Notes: generated from the sequence alone by a model not told the origin. A DNA stretch of 15,133 nt from an uncultured Dialister sp. (GCA_934178345.1 CAKPQG010000034.1:1-15133), one strand, 5' to 3'. Counted from the first letter of the stretch, positions 6,947 to 13,975 are shown. Translations and numbers: made by a program.

Positions 6947-7873
6947 TCATAAAGCAGCCTTGTATTGTGCCAGCACTTTATCATACTCATTGGAAAGCCT
7001 AGTACCTTCTTTGAAAGAAGGTAACGTTTCACTCCCATCCTGCCATTCATCGACACCACTCATCAATAAGGAAATACGTTTTTTCTCCAATGCCAAAAGT
7101 CCCACCAACGCTTCTACATGCCTAGCAGAAATATGTTGATTAATTTGTACTCGTGCAGAAACCTTGTCTATCTGTGACTGCAAGTCCTTCCCTTTTTCTT
7201 TGATACGTCGGATATCTTCTCGCACATCCCCTTTTTTACCAGTCATTCGATTGATATCTTGTGCTAAATTCCCGATTTCATCATCCGTACGATCAATAAA
7301 GCGAAGGCAGCTCTGAATATTTTCTTTCTCTTGTTGTTGCTCATTAGAAAATCCTGATTTTGGTTCCACCATATCCACTTTCTTATTCAGATTTTCTCGT
7401 GTGGTGTTATTGGCGCTATGCATGTAAACGATATACCCTACCAAAATGACTACAATGATTCCCAATACAGCGATTAAAATCTTGACAGTAGGCGTGTTTT
7501 CTTCCCTAGAAACAGTTTGTAATACACCGTCAGACGTAGTACTTTGCTTCGAGGGAGTCTGATTCACTACTGTTACCGCCTGACTTGCCATAGGCACGGA
7601 TATAGGCTTTTCTTTCTGTGCTGCTTCTTGTACTGGTCGTTCTATGGCAGGGTTTTTAATCTTTGCCTTTTCCTCATTTGACGTTCCTTGCTGTTTTTTC
7701 CAAACAGCATACGCATGAATCAGCTCACTTAAATCAGAGGATGCCTGTTTCTGCACATCCGGATTTTTAGCACCCAGCTGTTTTTGTAACTCCATTTTCT
7801 TTTCTCGGAAAGCCTGCTTGACGATATCTTCATCCGCTGATTCTGCTATGCCTAGTTTTTCATATAACTCCAT
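6947..7873 (-). CDS. Membrane protein: degenerate J-like domain, TM helix, coiled coil
   Basis: The product is 308 residues. Residues 1-62 (LYEKLGIAESADEDIVKQAF...) are paralogous to the N-terminus of the following gene, and this domain also lacks HPD. A polar linker with many Gln, Pro and Lys residues runs to about 128, then one membrane helix at about 130-151 (VKILIAVLGIIVVILVGYIVY). The C-terminal half is charged and probably helical with coiled-coil character (about 160-270). The start is well supported by GGGAG seven bases before ATG. It is 19 bases from the preceding gene and 68 bases from the following one. The two proteins share a cytoplasmic module but carry different outer domains, which suggests a common cytoplasmic partner and different outer roles. 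Function unknown. Confidence 0.72.
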   Translation of the reverse strand: MELYEKLGIAESADEDIVKQAFREKKMELQKQLGAKNPDVQKQASSDLSELIHAYAVWKKQQGTSNEEKAKIKNPAIERPVQEAAQKEKPISVPMASQAVTVVNQTPSKQSTTSDGVLQTVSREENTPTVKILIAVLGIIVVILVGYIVYMHSANNTTRENLNKKVDMVEPKSGFSNEQQQEKENIQSCLRFIDRTDDEIGNLAQDINRMTGKKGDVREDIRRIKEKGKDLQSQIDKVSARVQINQHISARHVEALVGLLALEKKRISLLMSGVDEWQDGSETLPSFKEGTRLSNEYDKVLAQYKAAL

Positions 7874-7892
7874 AGTACTACTCCCATGCTCC

Positions 7893-8540
7893 TTATTGAT
7901 GTTTCAAAAGACTTTCCCTTTGCCAAATCAGTTGTTTGATATGAGAGATGTCCGTAAGTAAAGTATCTATTTTCTCTTGATCTACAGAATTGTCTCTTCT
8001 AAGAAATTCCACCCCTTTCATGATATGTTGAAAATCTTCATATATTTCCTCTTCGAGAGATAATACATTTTGATTTCCATAACCAAAATCGTCCAATCCT
8101 TCTACCATTCTTTGTAAATCAATGATCGCCTCTATAAGCCGCATAAAATTTATACTATTCTGAGGTATATTCCCCTGTACCATAGAAACAAGTGTATCAG
8201 CTAAAGGAGATAATACGGGTCCCACCAATTTGGCCGATATATTTGCAGTCCTTCTGTTTTGCAACGCATGACCACAGACAAAAAGGGAAATCACAAAACC
8301 AGCTGACCATATCCATACAATGACTTTCGTCAGCAGAATTTTATAAAATTGTTCCAATACCCCATCTGCATCTCGTAAGGTGGCTATGATATGGTCAGAA
8401 CCACTAAAGAGCCAATTAATCAAACTAATGGCTTTCATGTACTTCGCTGGTAAAATATAGCTATACAGCACCAATCCTACAATCGCCATGATAATTGGTG
8501 CCGCATAGGCTAATTTCTTTGAATAGGATTTGGAATGCAA
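7893..8540 (-). CDS. Two-TM membrane protein of unknown function
   Basis: The product is 215 residues with two clear hydrophobic helices, about 12-30 (YAAPIIMAIVGLVLYSYIL) and about 71-90 (KVIVWIWSAGFVISLFVCGH), and a soluble C-terminal half rich in Glu, Asp and Ile/Leu that is probably helical. I do not recognise the family. The start taken here is TTG, preceded by GGGGGCGGA. The first internal ATG (about codon 18) has no ribosome binding site and would remove part of helix one, so TTG is preferred. The 158 bases upstream contain no well-supported gene. It belongs to the leftward operon by strand and spacing. Confidence 0.62.
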   Translation of the reverse strand: MHSKSYSKKLAYAAPIIMAIVGLVLYSYILPAKYMKAISLINWLFSGSDHIIATLRDADGVLEQFYKILLTKVIVWIWSAGFVISLFVCGHALQNRRTANISAKLVGPVLSPLADTLVSMVQGNIPQNSINFMRLIEAIIDLQRMVEGLDDFGYGNQNVLSLEEEIYEDFQHIMKGVEFLRRDNSVDQEKIDTLLTDISHIKQLIWQRESLLKHQ

Positions 8541-8698
8541 AAAATCCGCCCCCTTTAGAATGTCGTATCAGTAGAATGATTCTTATGCATGCAATGATAA
8601 CAGTACCCAAATTATCAGACACCAAGAACCAAATATCCATTATGTCCGAACAATACATTTCATACGGCCAACAGCCTTCTGCTAATCGCCAACTAAAT

Positions 8699-9541
8699 TT
8701 ATTTCATTTCTTCTTTCTTGCTCCGAACCAAAGCCTTGACCGCAGTAATCTGATTTTCCAATACGCTACCTTCGCCTGACAGGGAAGCCCAAATGTTATT
8801 ACTGGAAGAAATGGTCATTCTAAATTGTTCAATAGCTACTTTGCGGTATTTTTTCTTATTTTCAGACCAGATATGAAGCAATTCAGAACCATAATTGACA
8901 GAGTCAATATCTCGATAGAATACTTCACGAGTATATTCATTCAAAATAATCCCCAGTGCTACATCATACTGACAAACATAGGCCAAAACTTGTTCTTCTG
9001 TGAAAGCGATAAATTCTACACTAGCCAAGGAACTTCTAATCTTTTTATCGCTTCCCTCCATAAAAATGGCTTGAGAAATAATTTCTTCTCCAGTAAAAAA
9101 GGATTTAATAAAATGCCAAATGGACCGCGGAATAGATAAAATATAATCAAAAATAATTTTCAAAAAATTTCTCTTTGTATCATTCGCCGATACTTCCTTT
9201 CCGTACTTAATCGCATCCTCATCAGCAAATCCACTAGCTACAATAGGATCAATCAAACTCATTTCTTCGTCTACCAATCCCATTACTTGCACCGCCCGAT
9301 TTCTAAAATATTGTGCATCCACTTTTCGTACTTCATCATAGAGTTTTTCTGCTGAGGAAGCACCTGCTTTGAATACCCCCGCAAATTTAATCACACCACA
9401 AATCAAACATACTACTGCCCCAATACCGGTCCAAAACAGAAGAAGACTAATCCAAAAAACAGTATCTAACCAACCACTAGAATTGATGTAAAAATATTTC
9501 TTCAGTTTAGAACGATCGATTTGATTCTCTATTTTCAACAT
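8699..9541 (-). CDS. Membrane-associated protein of unknown function
   Basis: The product is 280 residues. After a basic N-terminus there is a long hydrophobic region at about 24-57 (WLDTVFWISLLLFWTGIGAV...), one long or two short helices. A second amphipathic to hydrophobic stretch occurs at about 126-150 (FLKIIFDYILSIPRSIWHFIK). The remainder is soluble, ending in a Lys/Glu-rich tail. No catalytic motif is recognisable. The start is strong: GAGGAGG about seven bases before ATG. A sigma-70-like promoter sits directly upstream (9564-9592), so this gene and those after it may also be transcribed separately from the two genes at the front of the operon. Confidence 0.7.
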   Translation of the reverse strand: MLKIENQIDRSKLKKYFYINSSGWLDTVFWISLLLFWTGIGAVVCLICGVIKFAGVFKAGASSAEKLYDEVRKVDAQYFRNRAVQVMGLVDEEMSLIDPIVASGFADEDAIKYGKEVSANDTKRNFLKIIFDYILSIPRSIWHFIKSFFTGEEIISQAIFMEGSDKKIRSSLASVEFIAFTEEQVLAYVCQYDVALGIILNEYTREVFYRDIDSVNYGSELLHIWSENKKKYRKVAIEQFRMTISSSNNIWASLSGEGSVLENQITAVKALVRSKKEEMK

Positions 9542-9563
9542 ATTATTTCCTCCTCACTAAATA

Positions 9564-9592
9564 TATATATACATTGATTTGCATATACTCAA
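9564..9592 (-). promoter_or_regulatory. Predicted internal promoter of the operon
   Basis: On the minus strand, TTGAGT (9592-9587) is followed after exactly 17 bases by TATATA (9569-9564), in an AT-rich 64-bp gap. It lies a short distance ahead of the AGGAGG and ATG of the gene ending at 8699. AT-rich sequence produces such matches by chance, so this is tentative. Confidence 0.45.
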
Positions 9593-9605
9593 TCAGCTCT
9601 CATAG

Positions 9606-10184
9606 TTAAACCAATCCGCAATAGGTTTGACACAACAGCATTTCCTCATCATCCACTTCCTGTAAGAGAGCCTGTTGGCACAAATCTTCTGATTTTTTCC
9701 CATTACGAAGTCGTTTCTTTTCATAAAAATCCTTCTGAATCAAGTACAGCAAATAATAATACCTTCCGCAAGGTTCTATGGACAAAGCCGTTTCCAAACA
9801 CTGTACCACCGATTTAATGGTAGATAAGGTCTGTAAATAAGGGCGCTTCCCTTTCATTTTCGCTACTGCCAAATAGAAATAACTATCTCCTTCTTCTGAT
9901 AACAAACTCACCGCCTTTTCCAAAGCGTTTACCGCCTGATCGTACATGCCATTCTTGAGATGACAAATGCCCATAGCTGTAAAAACTTCTGGACTTTTGC
10001 CTTCATGATTTTTCAAGAAATTCTGATACGCCTTGATATACTTATTGATTTCCATTGGCCTTTTCTTGTCTAAATCCTGCACTCGCTTCACAAGTATCGG
10101 CGAATGGCAATAAGAACACTCTCGCTCATCCATCCGTACTGGACCACCGCATTGAGGACACTCTAGCATTTCTGTCGTTAGCAT
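9606..10184 (-). CDS. Zinc-ribbon protein with TPR-like repeats
   Basis: The product is 192 residues. A zinc ribbon at the N-terminus has C9-X2-C12 and C23-X2-C26 (ECPQCGG, CSYCHSP). Helical repeats typical of tetratricopeptide units follow at about 50-110 (VFTAMGICHLKNGMYDQAVNALEKAVSLL is the clearest region, then YFYLAVAKMKG). No membrane helix is evident, so it is probably a cytoplasmic scaffold. Its ATG overlaps the stop of the SPFH gene by seven bases, implying translational coupling and perhaps assembly with that zinc-ribbon protein. Specific function unknown. Confidence 0.72.
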   Translation of the reverse strand: MLTTEMLECPQCGGPVRMDERECSYCHSPILVKRVQDLDKKRPMEINKYIKAYQNFLKNHEGKSPEVFTAMGICHLKNGMYDQAVNALEKAVSLLSEEGDSYFYLAVAKMKGKRPYLQTLSTIKSVVQCLETALSIEPCGRYYYLLYLIQKDFYEKKRLRNGKKSEDLCQQALLQEVDDEEMLLCQTYCGLV

Positions 10185-11320
10185 TCATCACACTTCTTTC
10201 CGCATTTGCTGCAAAACTTTGCTCCCGGTTCCAATTCGGCATGACACGCAGGGCAAACTCGTTTCAAAGAAGCTCCGCAAAATTGACAAAATCGAGCTTC
10301 CTTATCCACTACCTTTCCACACGAAGGACAATGGAACTGCTCCGTCAAAGGCTGACCGCAATGAGGACAGAAAACACTTCCTTGCTTCACCACTTCTCGG
10401 CAATGGGGACAAGTCAGATTATTCTGTACCTGTACAGGATCACTGATATTGACTTGAGACATCAATCGTTCCACAGGACCAGCTGCAGTAGAAGACGCAT
10501 ACATACCGGCCCCTAGGCCCATCCCCATGCCAACCATACTCCCTACCGAAGAATTGGCGGCTCCTTCCAAAATATCAAAAGAACGTCTCTTAGTATAAAA
10601 ATCAGGTCCCAAGGATAATTCCTCTTTATATTGTCGAAGCCGGCTATATTGATCCTTTGGTGGTGTCACTGACTCTACCATGAAATTGAGCAAATGAATC
10701 CCATAAGAAGCAAAATCATTTAACAACGTTTCTTTTGCTAAACGAGATATTTCCTCATAACAAGCAGGTAAATCAAAATACGACATATGATGCTCCTGTA
10801 AAAATTGCATCAAAAGTGTTTTATATTTCGTATTAATGGTAGACAAAAATTGATTGATAATAAAATTATGATTATAGCCGCTATCCAATCGCATAGAGCC
10901 TATAAATCGATTAAAAAATAGACGGCTATCAAAAATCTGAACCCCAAATCGCCCAAAAGAACGTAAATCCAAAATGAGCCCATACTTTGGATCCTCATAG
11001 GTCACCGGACTAGATATTCCCCACTTCAGATTCAAATTATCTGTGCTATTTACAAAAACAATCTCTGCACTAAAAGGGGTCTTACCACCAAAGGGCATAT
11101 TCAGAAACTTTCGCAAAAAGGGCAAATTTCCTGATTCTAACGTATACGTTCCTGCTGTAAAAATATCCTGGGCGCGTCCACCTTTAACGAAAATAGCCTC
11201 CTGTCCTGCACTCACAATGAGCTGCGATCCATAGACAATATCTTCTTCCTTGCACTTATAAATCAGCCAAGGCTCCCTATTTGTTGCACCATCGTATTTG
11301 ATTCTTTCTAAAATAGACAC
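10178..11320 (-). CDS. SPFH-domain protein with three C-terminal zinc ribbons (YdjI/virion-core-like)
   Basis: The product is 380 residues. Residues about 1-235 resemble the SPFH/band-7 proteins annotated as virion core protein-like and typified by Bacillus YdjI (SILERIKYDG, GQEAIFVKGGRAQDIFTAGTYTLES, LLNDFASYGIHLLNFMVESVTPP). A Gly/Met/Ala-rich linker at about 255-280 follows. Three zinc ribbons then use C304/C307 with C318/C321, C331/C334 with C345/C348, and C356/C359 with C370/C373. Family members are linked to membrane organisation and envelope stress. In Bacillus a relative lies in the pspA-like ydjFGHI operon (established knowledge, recalled). The start is GTG with GAGGTG five bases upstream. 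It is the first gene after the repressor-controlled promoter. No PspA homologue is seen here. Confidence 0.83.
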   Translation of the reverse strand: MSILERIKYDGATNREPWLIYKCKEEDIVYGSQLIVSAGQEAIFVKGGRAQDIFTAGTYTLESGNLPFLRKFLNMPFGGKTPFSAEIVFVNSTDNLNLKWGISSPVTYEDPKYGLILDLRSFGRFGVQIFDSRLFFNRFIGSMRLDSGYNHNFIINQFLSTINTKYKTLLMQFLQEHHMSYFDLPACYEEISRLAKETLLNDFASYGIHLLNFMVESVTPPKDQYSRLRQYKEELSLGPDFYTKRRSFDILEGAANSSVGSMVGMGMGLGAGMYASSTAAGPVERLMSQVNISDPVQVQNNLTCPHCREVVKQGSVFCPHCGQPLTEQFHCPSCGKVVDKEARFCQFCGASLKRVCPACHAELEPGAKFCSKCGKKCDEC

Positions 11321-11404
11321 CTTATCACCTCACGTTAGTAAACAGTAAATTGTTGATAGTTTATGATATTTATCTTTAAAACAATAACACTCTCGCCTTC
11401 TGCC

Positions 11405-11460
11405 AACGTCTATAGGCATTATACATGTTTATAGCATGTTGTTCAATGTTTAAAGACATG
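11405..11460. promoter_or_regulatory. Three operator-like palindromes between divergent promoters
   Basis: Site 1 is AACGTCTATAGGCATT (11405-11420), site 2 ACATGTTTATAGCATGT (11423-11439) and site 3 AATGTTTAAAGACATG (11445-11460). Sites 1 and 3 fit the palindrome AATGTCT-WA-AGACATT, which occurs exactly at 11869-11884. Site 2 is a shorter variant. The sites cover the operon start point, the operon spacer and the regulator spacer, as expected for binding by the adjacent XRE protein and autoregulation. Binding is inference. Confidence 0.65.
11418..11446 (-). promoter_or_regulatory. Main promoter of the leftward operon
   Basis: On the minus strand, TTGAAC (11446-11441), a 17-base spacer and a perfect TATAAT (11423-11418) form a near-consensus sigma-70 promoter. 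Its spacer contains the palindrome ACATG-N7-CATGT (11423-11439). The predicted start of transcription (about 11411) falls inside another operator-like site. The expected leader before the SPFH GTG start is about 90 bases. Confidence 0.75.
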
Positions 11461-11467
11461 ATAATTT
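11439..11467 (+). promoter_or_regulatory. Promoter of the XRE regulator gene
   Basis: TTGTTC (11439-11444), 17 bases, then TAATTT (11462-11467). The spacer is almost exactly operator site 3. Its -35 shares bases with the -35 of the opposite operon promoter, so both cannot easily be occupied at once. Confidence 0.6.
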
Positions 11468-11490
11468 ATCTTTAAAAGGAGGATTTCGTG

Positions 11491-11811
11491 ATGGATATTG
11501 GAGCACGAATTAAATACTTCCGTACCAGAAATGGTATGAGCCAGGAAAAACTGGCATGGGAAGCTGGAATCAATCCGGCTTTTTTAGGTGAACTAGAACG
11601 AGGAAAAAAGAGTCCTACAGTCAAAACATTAGAGAAAATAGCCTGTGCTTTACAAATCAATCTATATGAGCTTTTTATCGGTCCTGACAAGATTTCTTTA
11701 GAAGACAACATGCTATTGCAACAGATTACGCAACAACTTCGATTGCAACCTACAGACACCATTCAAAAGATTTCACTGATCATTCAAACCATACTAGATA
11801 TAAAAAAATAA
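11491..11811 (+). CDS. XRE-family helix-turn-helix repressor
   Basis: The product is 106 residues. Residues about 4-60 form a Cro/CI-type HTH domain (ARIKYFRTRNGMSQEKLAWEAG, INPAFLGELERGKKSP, VKTLEKIACAL), with a short helical C-terminus (about 70-106) likely used for dimerisation. There is no peptidase or ligand domain. AAAGGAGG stands eight bases before ATG 11491. An in-frame GTG three bases earlier is also possible. It is divergent from the membrane/RiPP operon and probably represses both promoters through the palindromes at 11405-11460. Proteins of this size often control mobile or defence-type islands. The inducing signal cannot be read from the sequence. Confidence 0.88.
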   Translation: MDIGARIKYFRTRNGMSQEKLAWEAGINPAFLGELERGKKSPTVKTLEKIACALQINLYELFIGPDKISLEDNMLLQQITQQLRLQPTDTIQKISLIIQTILDIKK

Positions 11812-11846
11812 CAAGCTCTTATCACTTTAGAGCTTGTTATTTTTTA
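11807..11846 (+). terminator. Terminator of the regulator gene
   Basis: The 13-bp stem AATAACAAGCTCT / AGAGCTTGTTATT encloses a 9-nt loop and is followed by a run of T residues. The stem begins at the stop codon of the regulator gene. Confidence 0.9.
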
Positions 11847-11862
11847 TTATCCATCTTTCATC

Positions 11863-11890
11863 TTAAATAATGTCTAAAGACATTATTTAA
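11863..11890. promoter_or_regulatory. 28-bp palindrome downstream of the regulator
   Basis: TTAAATAATGTCT, two A bases, then AGACATTATTTAA form perfect 13-bp arms. The inner 16 bases, AATGTCTAAAGACATT, are the best form of the operator-like motif found upstream of the regulator. There is no gene start nearby. The rest of 11847-11941 shows nothing recognisable. It could be an auxiliary operator for looping, or a relic. Confidence 0.6.
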
Positions 11891-11941
11891 TGAGTGATCA
11901 TCATTTAGATTTTACTCTCCTATCTATGTCACCACTGCATA

Positions 11942-12359
11942 ATAGGGTAGAGTTTTGCCCCTCCCATTGCACTGTACGTACGGGTCTCGTATACGGCGCT
12001 ACATCGTTATAGATATTCAAATTCTACTCAGATATGACCTCAGCTGACTCCCGGATATGAACTTTTTTCGCACGTGTTTCCACGCTATCCGTGCCTCCCG
12101 GGGTAATTCACGATTCTTTCACTGTACAATCTCTGGATTTACTGTCTTGGTTTTACGTTTACCCTTCGGGCTTTAGTTTGTGTTGCAACCTCGCCCACCA
12201 TTTAGCCTTATATCCAGTTTCTGTTCGTAGGCTCACAGTTTTGCTATGCACTTCCTCCCCCGTATCCATTACTGTCTACGGCTTGTGCTCCGCTACGCTC
12301 GGCGGTAAATACCTGCGACTGGACTTTCGCCAGCAAGAATCGTGCCATGCCCGGCACAC
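11942..12359 (-). mobile_element. Group IIC intron relic, copy B (ORF-less, ribozyme largely retained)
   Basis: On the minus strand this begins GTGTGCCGGGCATGG directly behind the folE terminator. It runs through a domain I-III region whose motifs (AAGTCCAG, CGAGGTTGCA, TTACCCCGGGAGG, GTCAGCTGAGGTCATA) recall bacterial IIC ribozymes such as that of Oceanobacillus iheyensis (from memory). It then jumps to the last codons of the lost reverse transcriptase (TATCTGAGTAGAATTTGA) and ends with domains V-VI. Domain V (11969-11999) keeps the CGC triad but has a C-A mismatch in the stem where copy A has C-G, and the domain VI stem is also weakened. Movement would need a protein supplied in trans. Open frames across it are not genes. 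Confidence 0.87.
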
Positions 12360-12363
12360 AAAC

Positions 12364-12400
12364 AAAAACGGAACCGTTTCTGCGAAACGATTCCGTTTTT
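12364..12400 (-). terminator. Terminator of the queuosine operon
   Basis: The hairpin AACGGAATCGTTTC / GAAACGGTTCCGTT on the minus strand has one internal mismatch and a 3-nt loop, followed by TTTTTGTTT. It begins right after the folE stop codon, and intron copy B is inserted at its T-rich tail. Confidence 0.88.
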
Positions 12401-12967
12401 CTATTTCAGCATATCCAGAAATTCCTTCCTGAGCGCGCCGTCCGTCTTGAAAGCGCCGGAAGACGCGAGCGTCCGTGTCTTTGTCCCCGGCTTCTTGATG
12501 CCGCGGGCGGTCATGCAGGAGTGTTCGCCTTCGATGAAGACGATGACATCATCGGCGTGTGTCACGAGACGCATGATGTCGCGGATGTCCGTACCGATGC
12601 GTTCCTGCAGCTGGAAGCGCTTCGAGACGGCATCTGCGATGCGGGCGATCTTCGAAAGTCCGATGACACGGCCGCGCGGGATATAGCCGACTGCGACCTT
12701 CATATTGTACATCAGCGCGATGTGATGCTCGCAGTGGGAGAAGATATCGATGTCTTTCACCACGACCATATCGCTCTCCGGCGTTTCGAAGGTCTTTTCA
12801 AATTCCTTGGCGATATCTTCATTGGATACCGCATTATAAGCGAACTGCTCCGCCATCATGTCCGCAAAGCGCTTCGGGGTCTCGACGAGGCCTTCGCGCG
12901 CGGGATCATCGCCGACGGCTTCGATGATGAGCCGCGCAGCTTCTTCCAATTTCTTCCGATCGACCAT
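12401..12967 (-). CDS. folE: GTP cyclohydrolase I
   Basis: The product is 188 residues, full length for the bacterial short form. It converts GTP to 7,8-dihydroneopterin triphosphate, the first step toward preQ0 and also toward folate. Zinc ligands are C79 and H82 in SHCEHHIAL and C151 in EHSCMTARG. Other family signatures are VAVGYIPRGRVIGLSKIARI and QLQERIG. Its ATG overlaps the queE stop by one base (TAATG), so the two are translationally coupled. Its place in a que operon behind a preQ1 riboswitch suggests a role dedicated to queuosine. It is the last gene before the terminator. Confidence 0.96.
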   Translation of the reverse strand: MVDRKKLEEAARLIIEAVGDDPAREGLVETPKRFADMMAEQFAYNAVSNEDIAKEFEKTFETPESDMVVVKDIDIFSHCEHHIALMYNMKVAVGYIPRGRVIGLSKIARIADAVSKRFQLQERIGTDIRDIMRLVTHADDVIVFIEGEHSCMTARGIKKPGTKTRTLASSGAFKTDGALRKEFLDMLK

Positions 12968-13668
12968 TATACGCCTCTCCTCTCTGGATCCCAGATGATC
13001 TTGTGCAGCTGCACCTGGACCCGTACATCACTCAATCTCTCTCGTCTGACATACTCCACCAAGTCGGCAGGGGCGATGCGTCCCCACACCGGGCTCACAT
13101 AGAAGGCAGGGTCTTCGCCTTTGTGGAAATGCGCGCGGATGATCGCCTTCATCTCATCCATGTCGGCCTGCGAGCTCACGACGAATTTCAGCACATCCTC
13201 TTTTCCAAGGAGTGGGAAATTCTCTTCCCGCATCCGCTCCTTCATGCCGCTTCCGCTGCACTTGAAGTCCATGGTGTAGAATGTCCCCTGCGGCCGCTCT
13301 CGGAAGAGCGCTGCCGCACCATTCGTCTCGATATTCACCTCATAGCCCTCTTTGCCAAGGACTTCGCACAGGTGCCGAATGGGATGGAGCATCGGCTCGC
13401 CGCCCGTCAGCGTGATCTTCTTCCATGGGAAGGCATGGATGCGGGATAGGAGCTCCTCTTCCGTCAGCGCTTCGGCGGTATCCGCGAGCGAGAGCGAGTA
13501 CGCGGTATCGCAGTAGCTGCAGCGCAGGTTGCAGCCCGCAAGGCGTACAAAGATCGCCATGAGGCCCGTGCGTTTCCCTTCGCCGTCGATGCTGTCGAAG
13601 ATCTCCGTCACGTGGAAGAGCCCGTCATCATAACGGTATGCTTCAGTCTTTTTCATACGTTGCCACAT
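12967..13668 (-). CDS. queE: 7-carboxy-7-deazaguanine synthase (radical SAM)
   Basis: The enzyme turns 6-carboxy-tetrahydropterin into 7-carboxy-7-deazaguanine, the third step of preQ0 synthesis. The N-terminal signature IFDSIDGEGKRTG is typical of QueE. The Fe-S motif is C46-X3-C50-X2-C53 (CNLRCSYCDT), and LTGGEPML at about 87-94 is the SAM-binding GGEP. At 233 residues it is of ordinary length. The reading frame overlaps the queD stop by 26 bases. ATG 13668 has AAGGG too close, and ATG 13656 (MKKTEAYRYDD) is an alternative start, so the exact start is uncertain. Confidence 0.95.
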   Translation of the reverse strand: MWQRMKKTEAYRYDDGLFHVTEIFDSIDGEGKRTGLMAIFVRLAGCNLRCSYCDTAYSLSLADTAEALTEEELLSRIHAFPWKKITLTGGEPMLHPIRHLCEVLGKEGYEVNIETNGAAALFRERPQGTFYTMDFKCSGSGMKERMREENFPLLGKEDVLKFVVSSQADMDEMKAIIRAHFHKGEDPAFYVSPVWGRIAPADLVEYVRRERLSDVRVQVQLHKIIWDPERRGV

Positions 13669-13975
13669 TCCCTTCCGTCTCCTGCACCGACACGCGGATG
13701 CAGTGAGGAATGCGGTCGCAAAGCCACTTCGCGATGTTTTCCGCCGTCGGATTCAGTCCTTCCAAGACATCATTGATGACATGGTGGTCGAACTGGTTCA
13801 CGATTTCTTTGATCTTGGAGAAATCTACGACCATGCCATTGTGGTCGAGCGTGTCATTCTGCACCGTGACCGTAATGATCCAGTTGTGTCCATGCAGATT
13901 CGTACATTTGCTTTCATAGTCCAGATGCAGGAAATGCGCTCCGGATACTTCGATTCGTTTCGTTACTGTAAACAT
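13643..13975 (-). CDS. queD: 6-carboxy-5,6,7,8-tetrahydropterin synthase
   Basis: The enzyme converts 7,8-dihydroneopterin triphosphate to 6-carboxy-tetrahydropterin, the second preQ0 step. It is a 110-residue PTPS-fold protein. Zinc histidines are H14 (GAHFLH), H28 and H30 (LHGHNW). The catalytic Cys is C24. A further active-site His lies in FDHHVIND, and Glu in QETEGN near the C-terminus binds the pterin. AAGGA about nine bases before ATG supports the start. The frame overlaps queE. Upstream, about 260 bases of dispersed repeat separate it from queC, so it may be transcribed from queC or from a promoter hidden in the repeat. Confidence 0.95.
   Translation of the reverse strand: MFTVTKRIEVSGAHFLHLDYESKCTNLHGHNWIITVTVQNDTLDHNGMVVDFSKIKEIVNQFDHHVINDVLEGLNPTAENIAKWLCDRIPHCIRVSVQETEGNVATYEKD

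Noticed and set aside
8461..8658. Possible 65-codon (or 59-codon from 8639) minus frame with a single hydrophobic stretch
   Set aside because: It fills an otherwise empty 158-bp gap, but has no clear ribosome binding site and overlaps the next gene by 80 bases. The hydrophobic segment alone is not enough.
12091..12432. Plus-strand open frames of about 113 codons between 12091 and 12686
   Set aside because: They run through intron copy B and antisense to folE, which explain the sequence fully.
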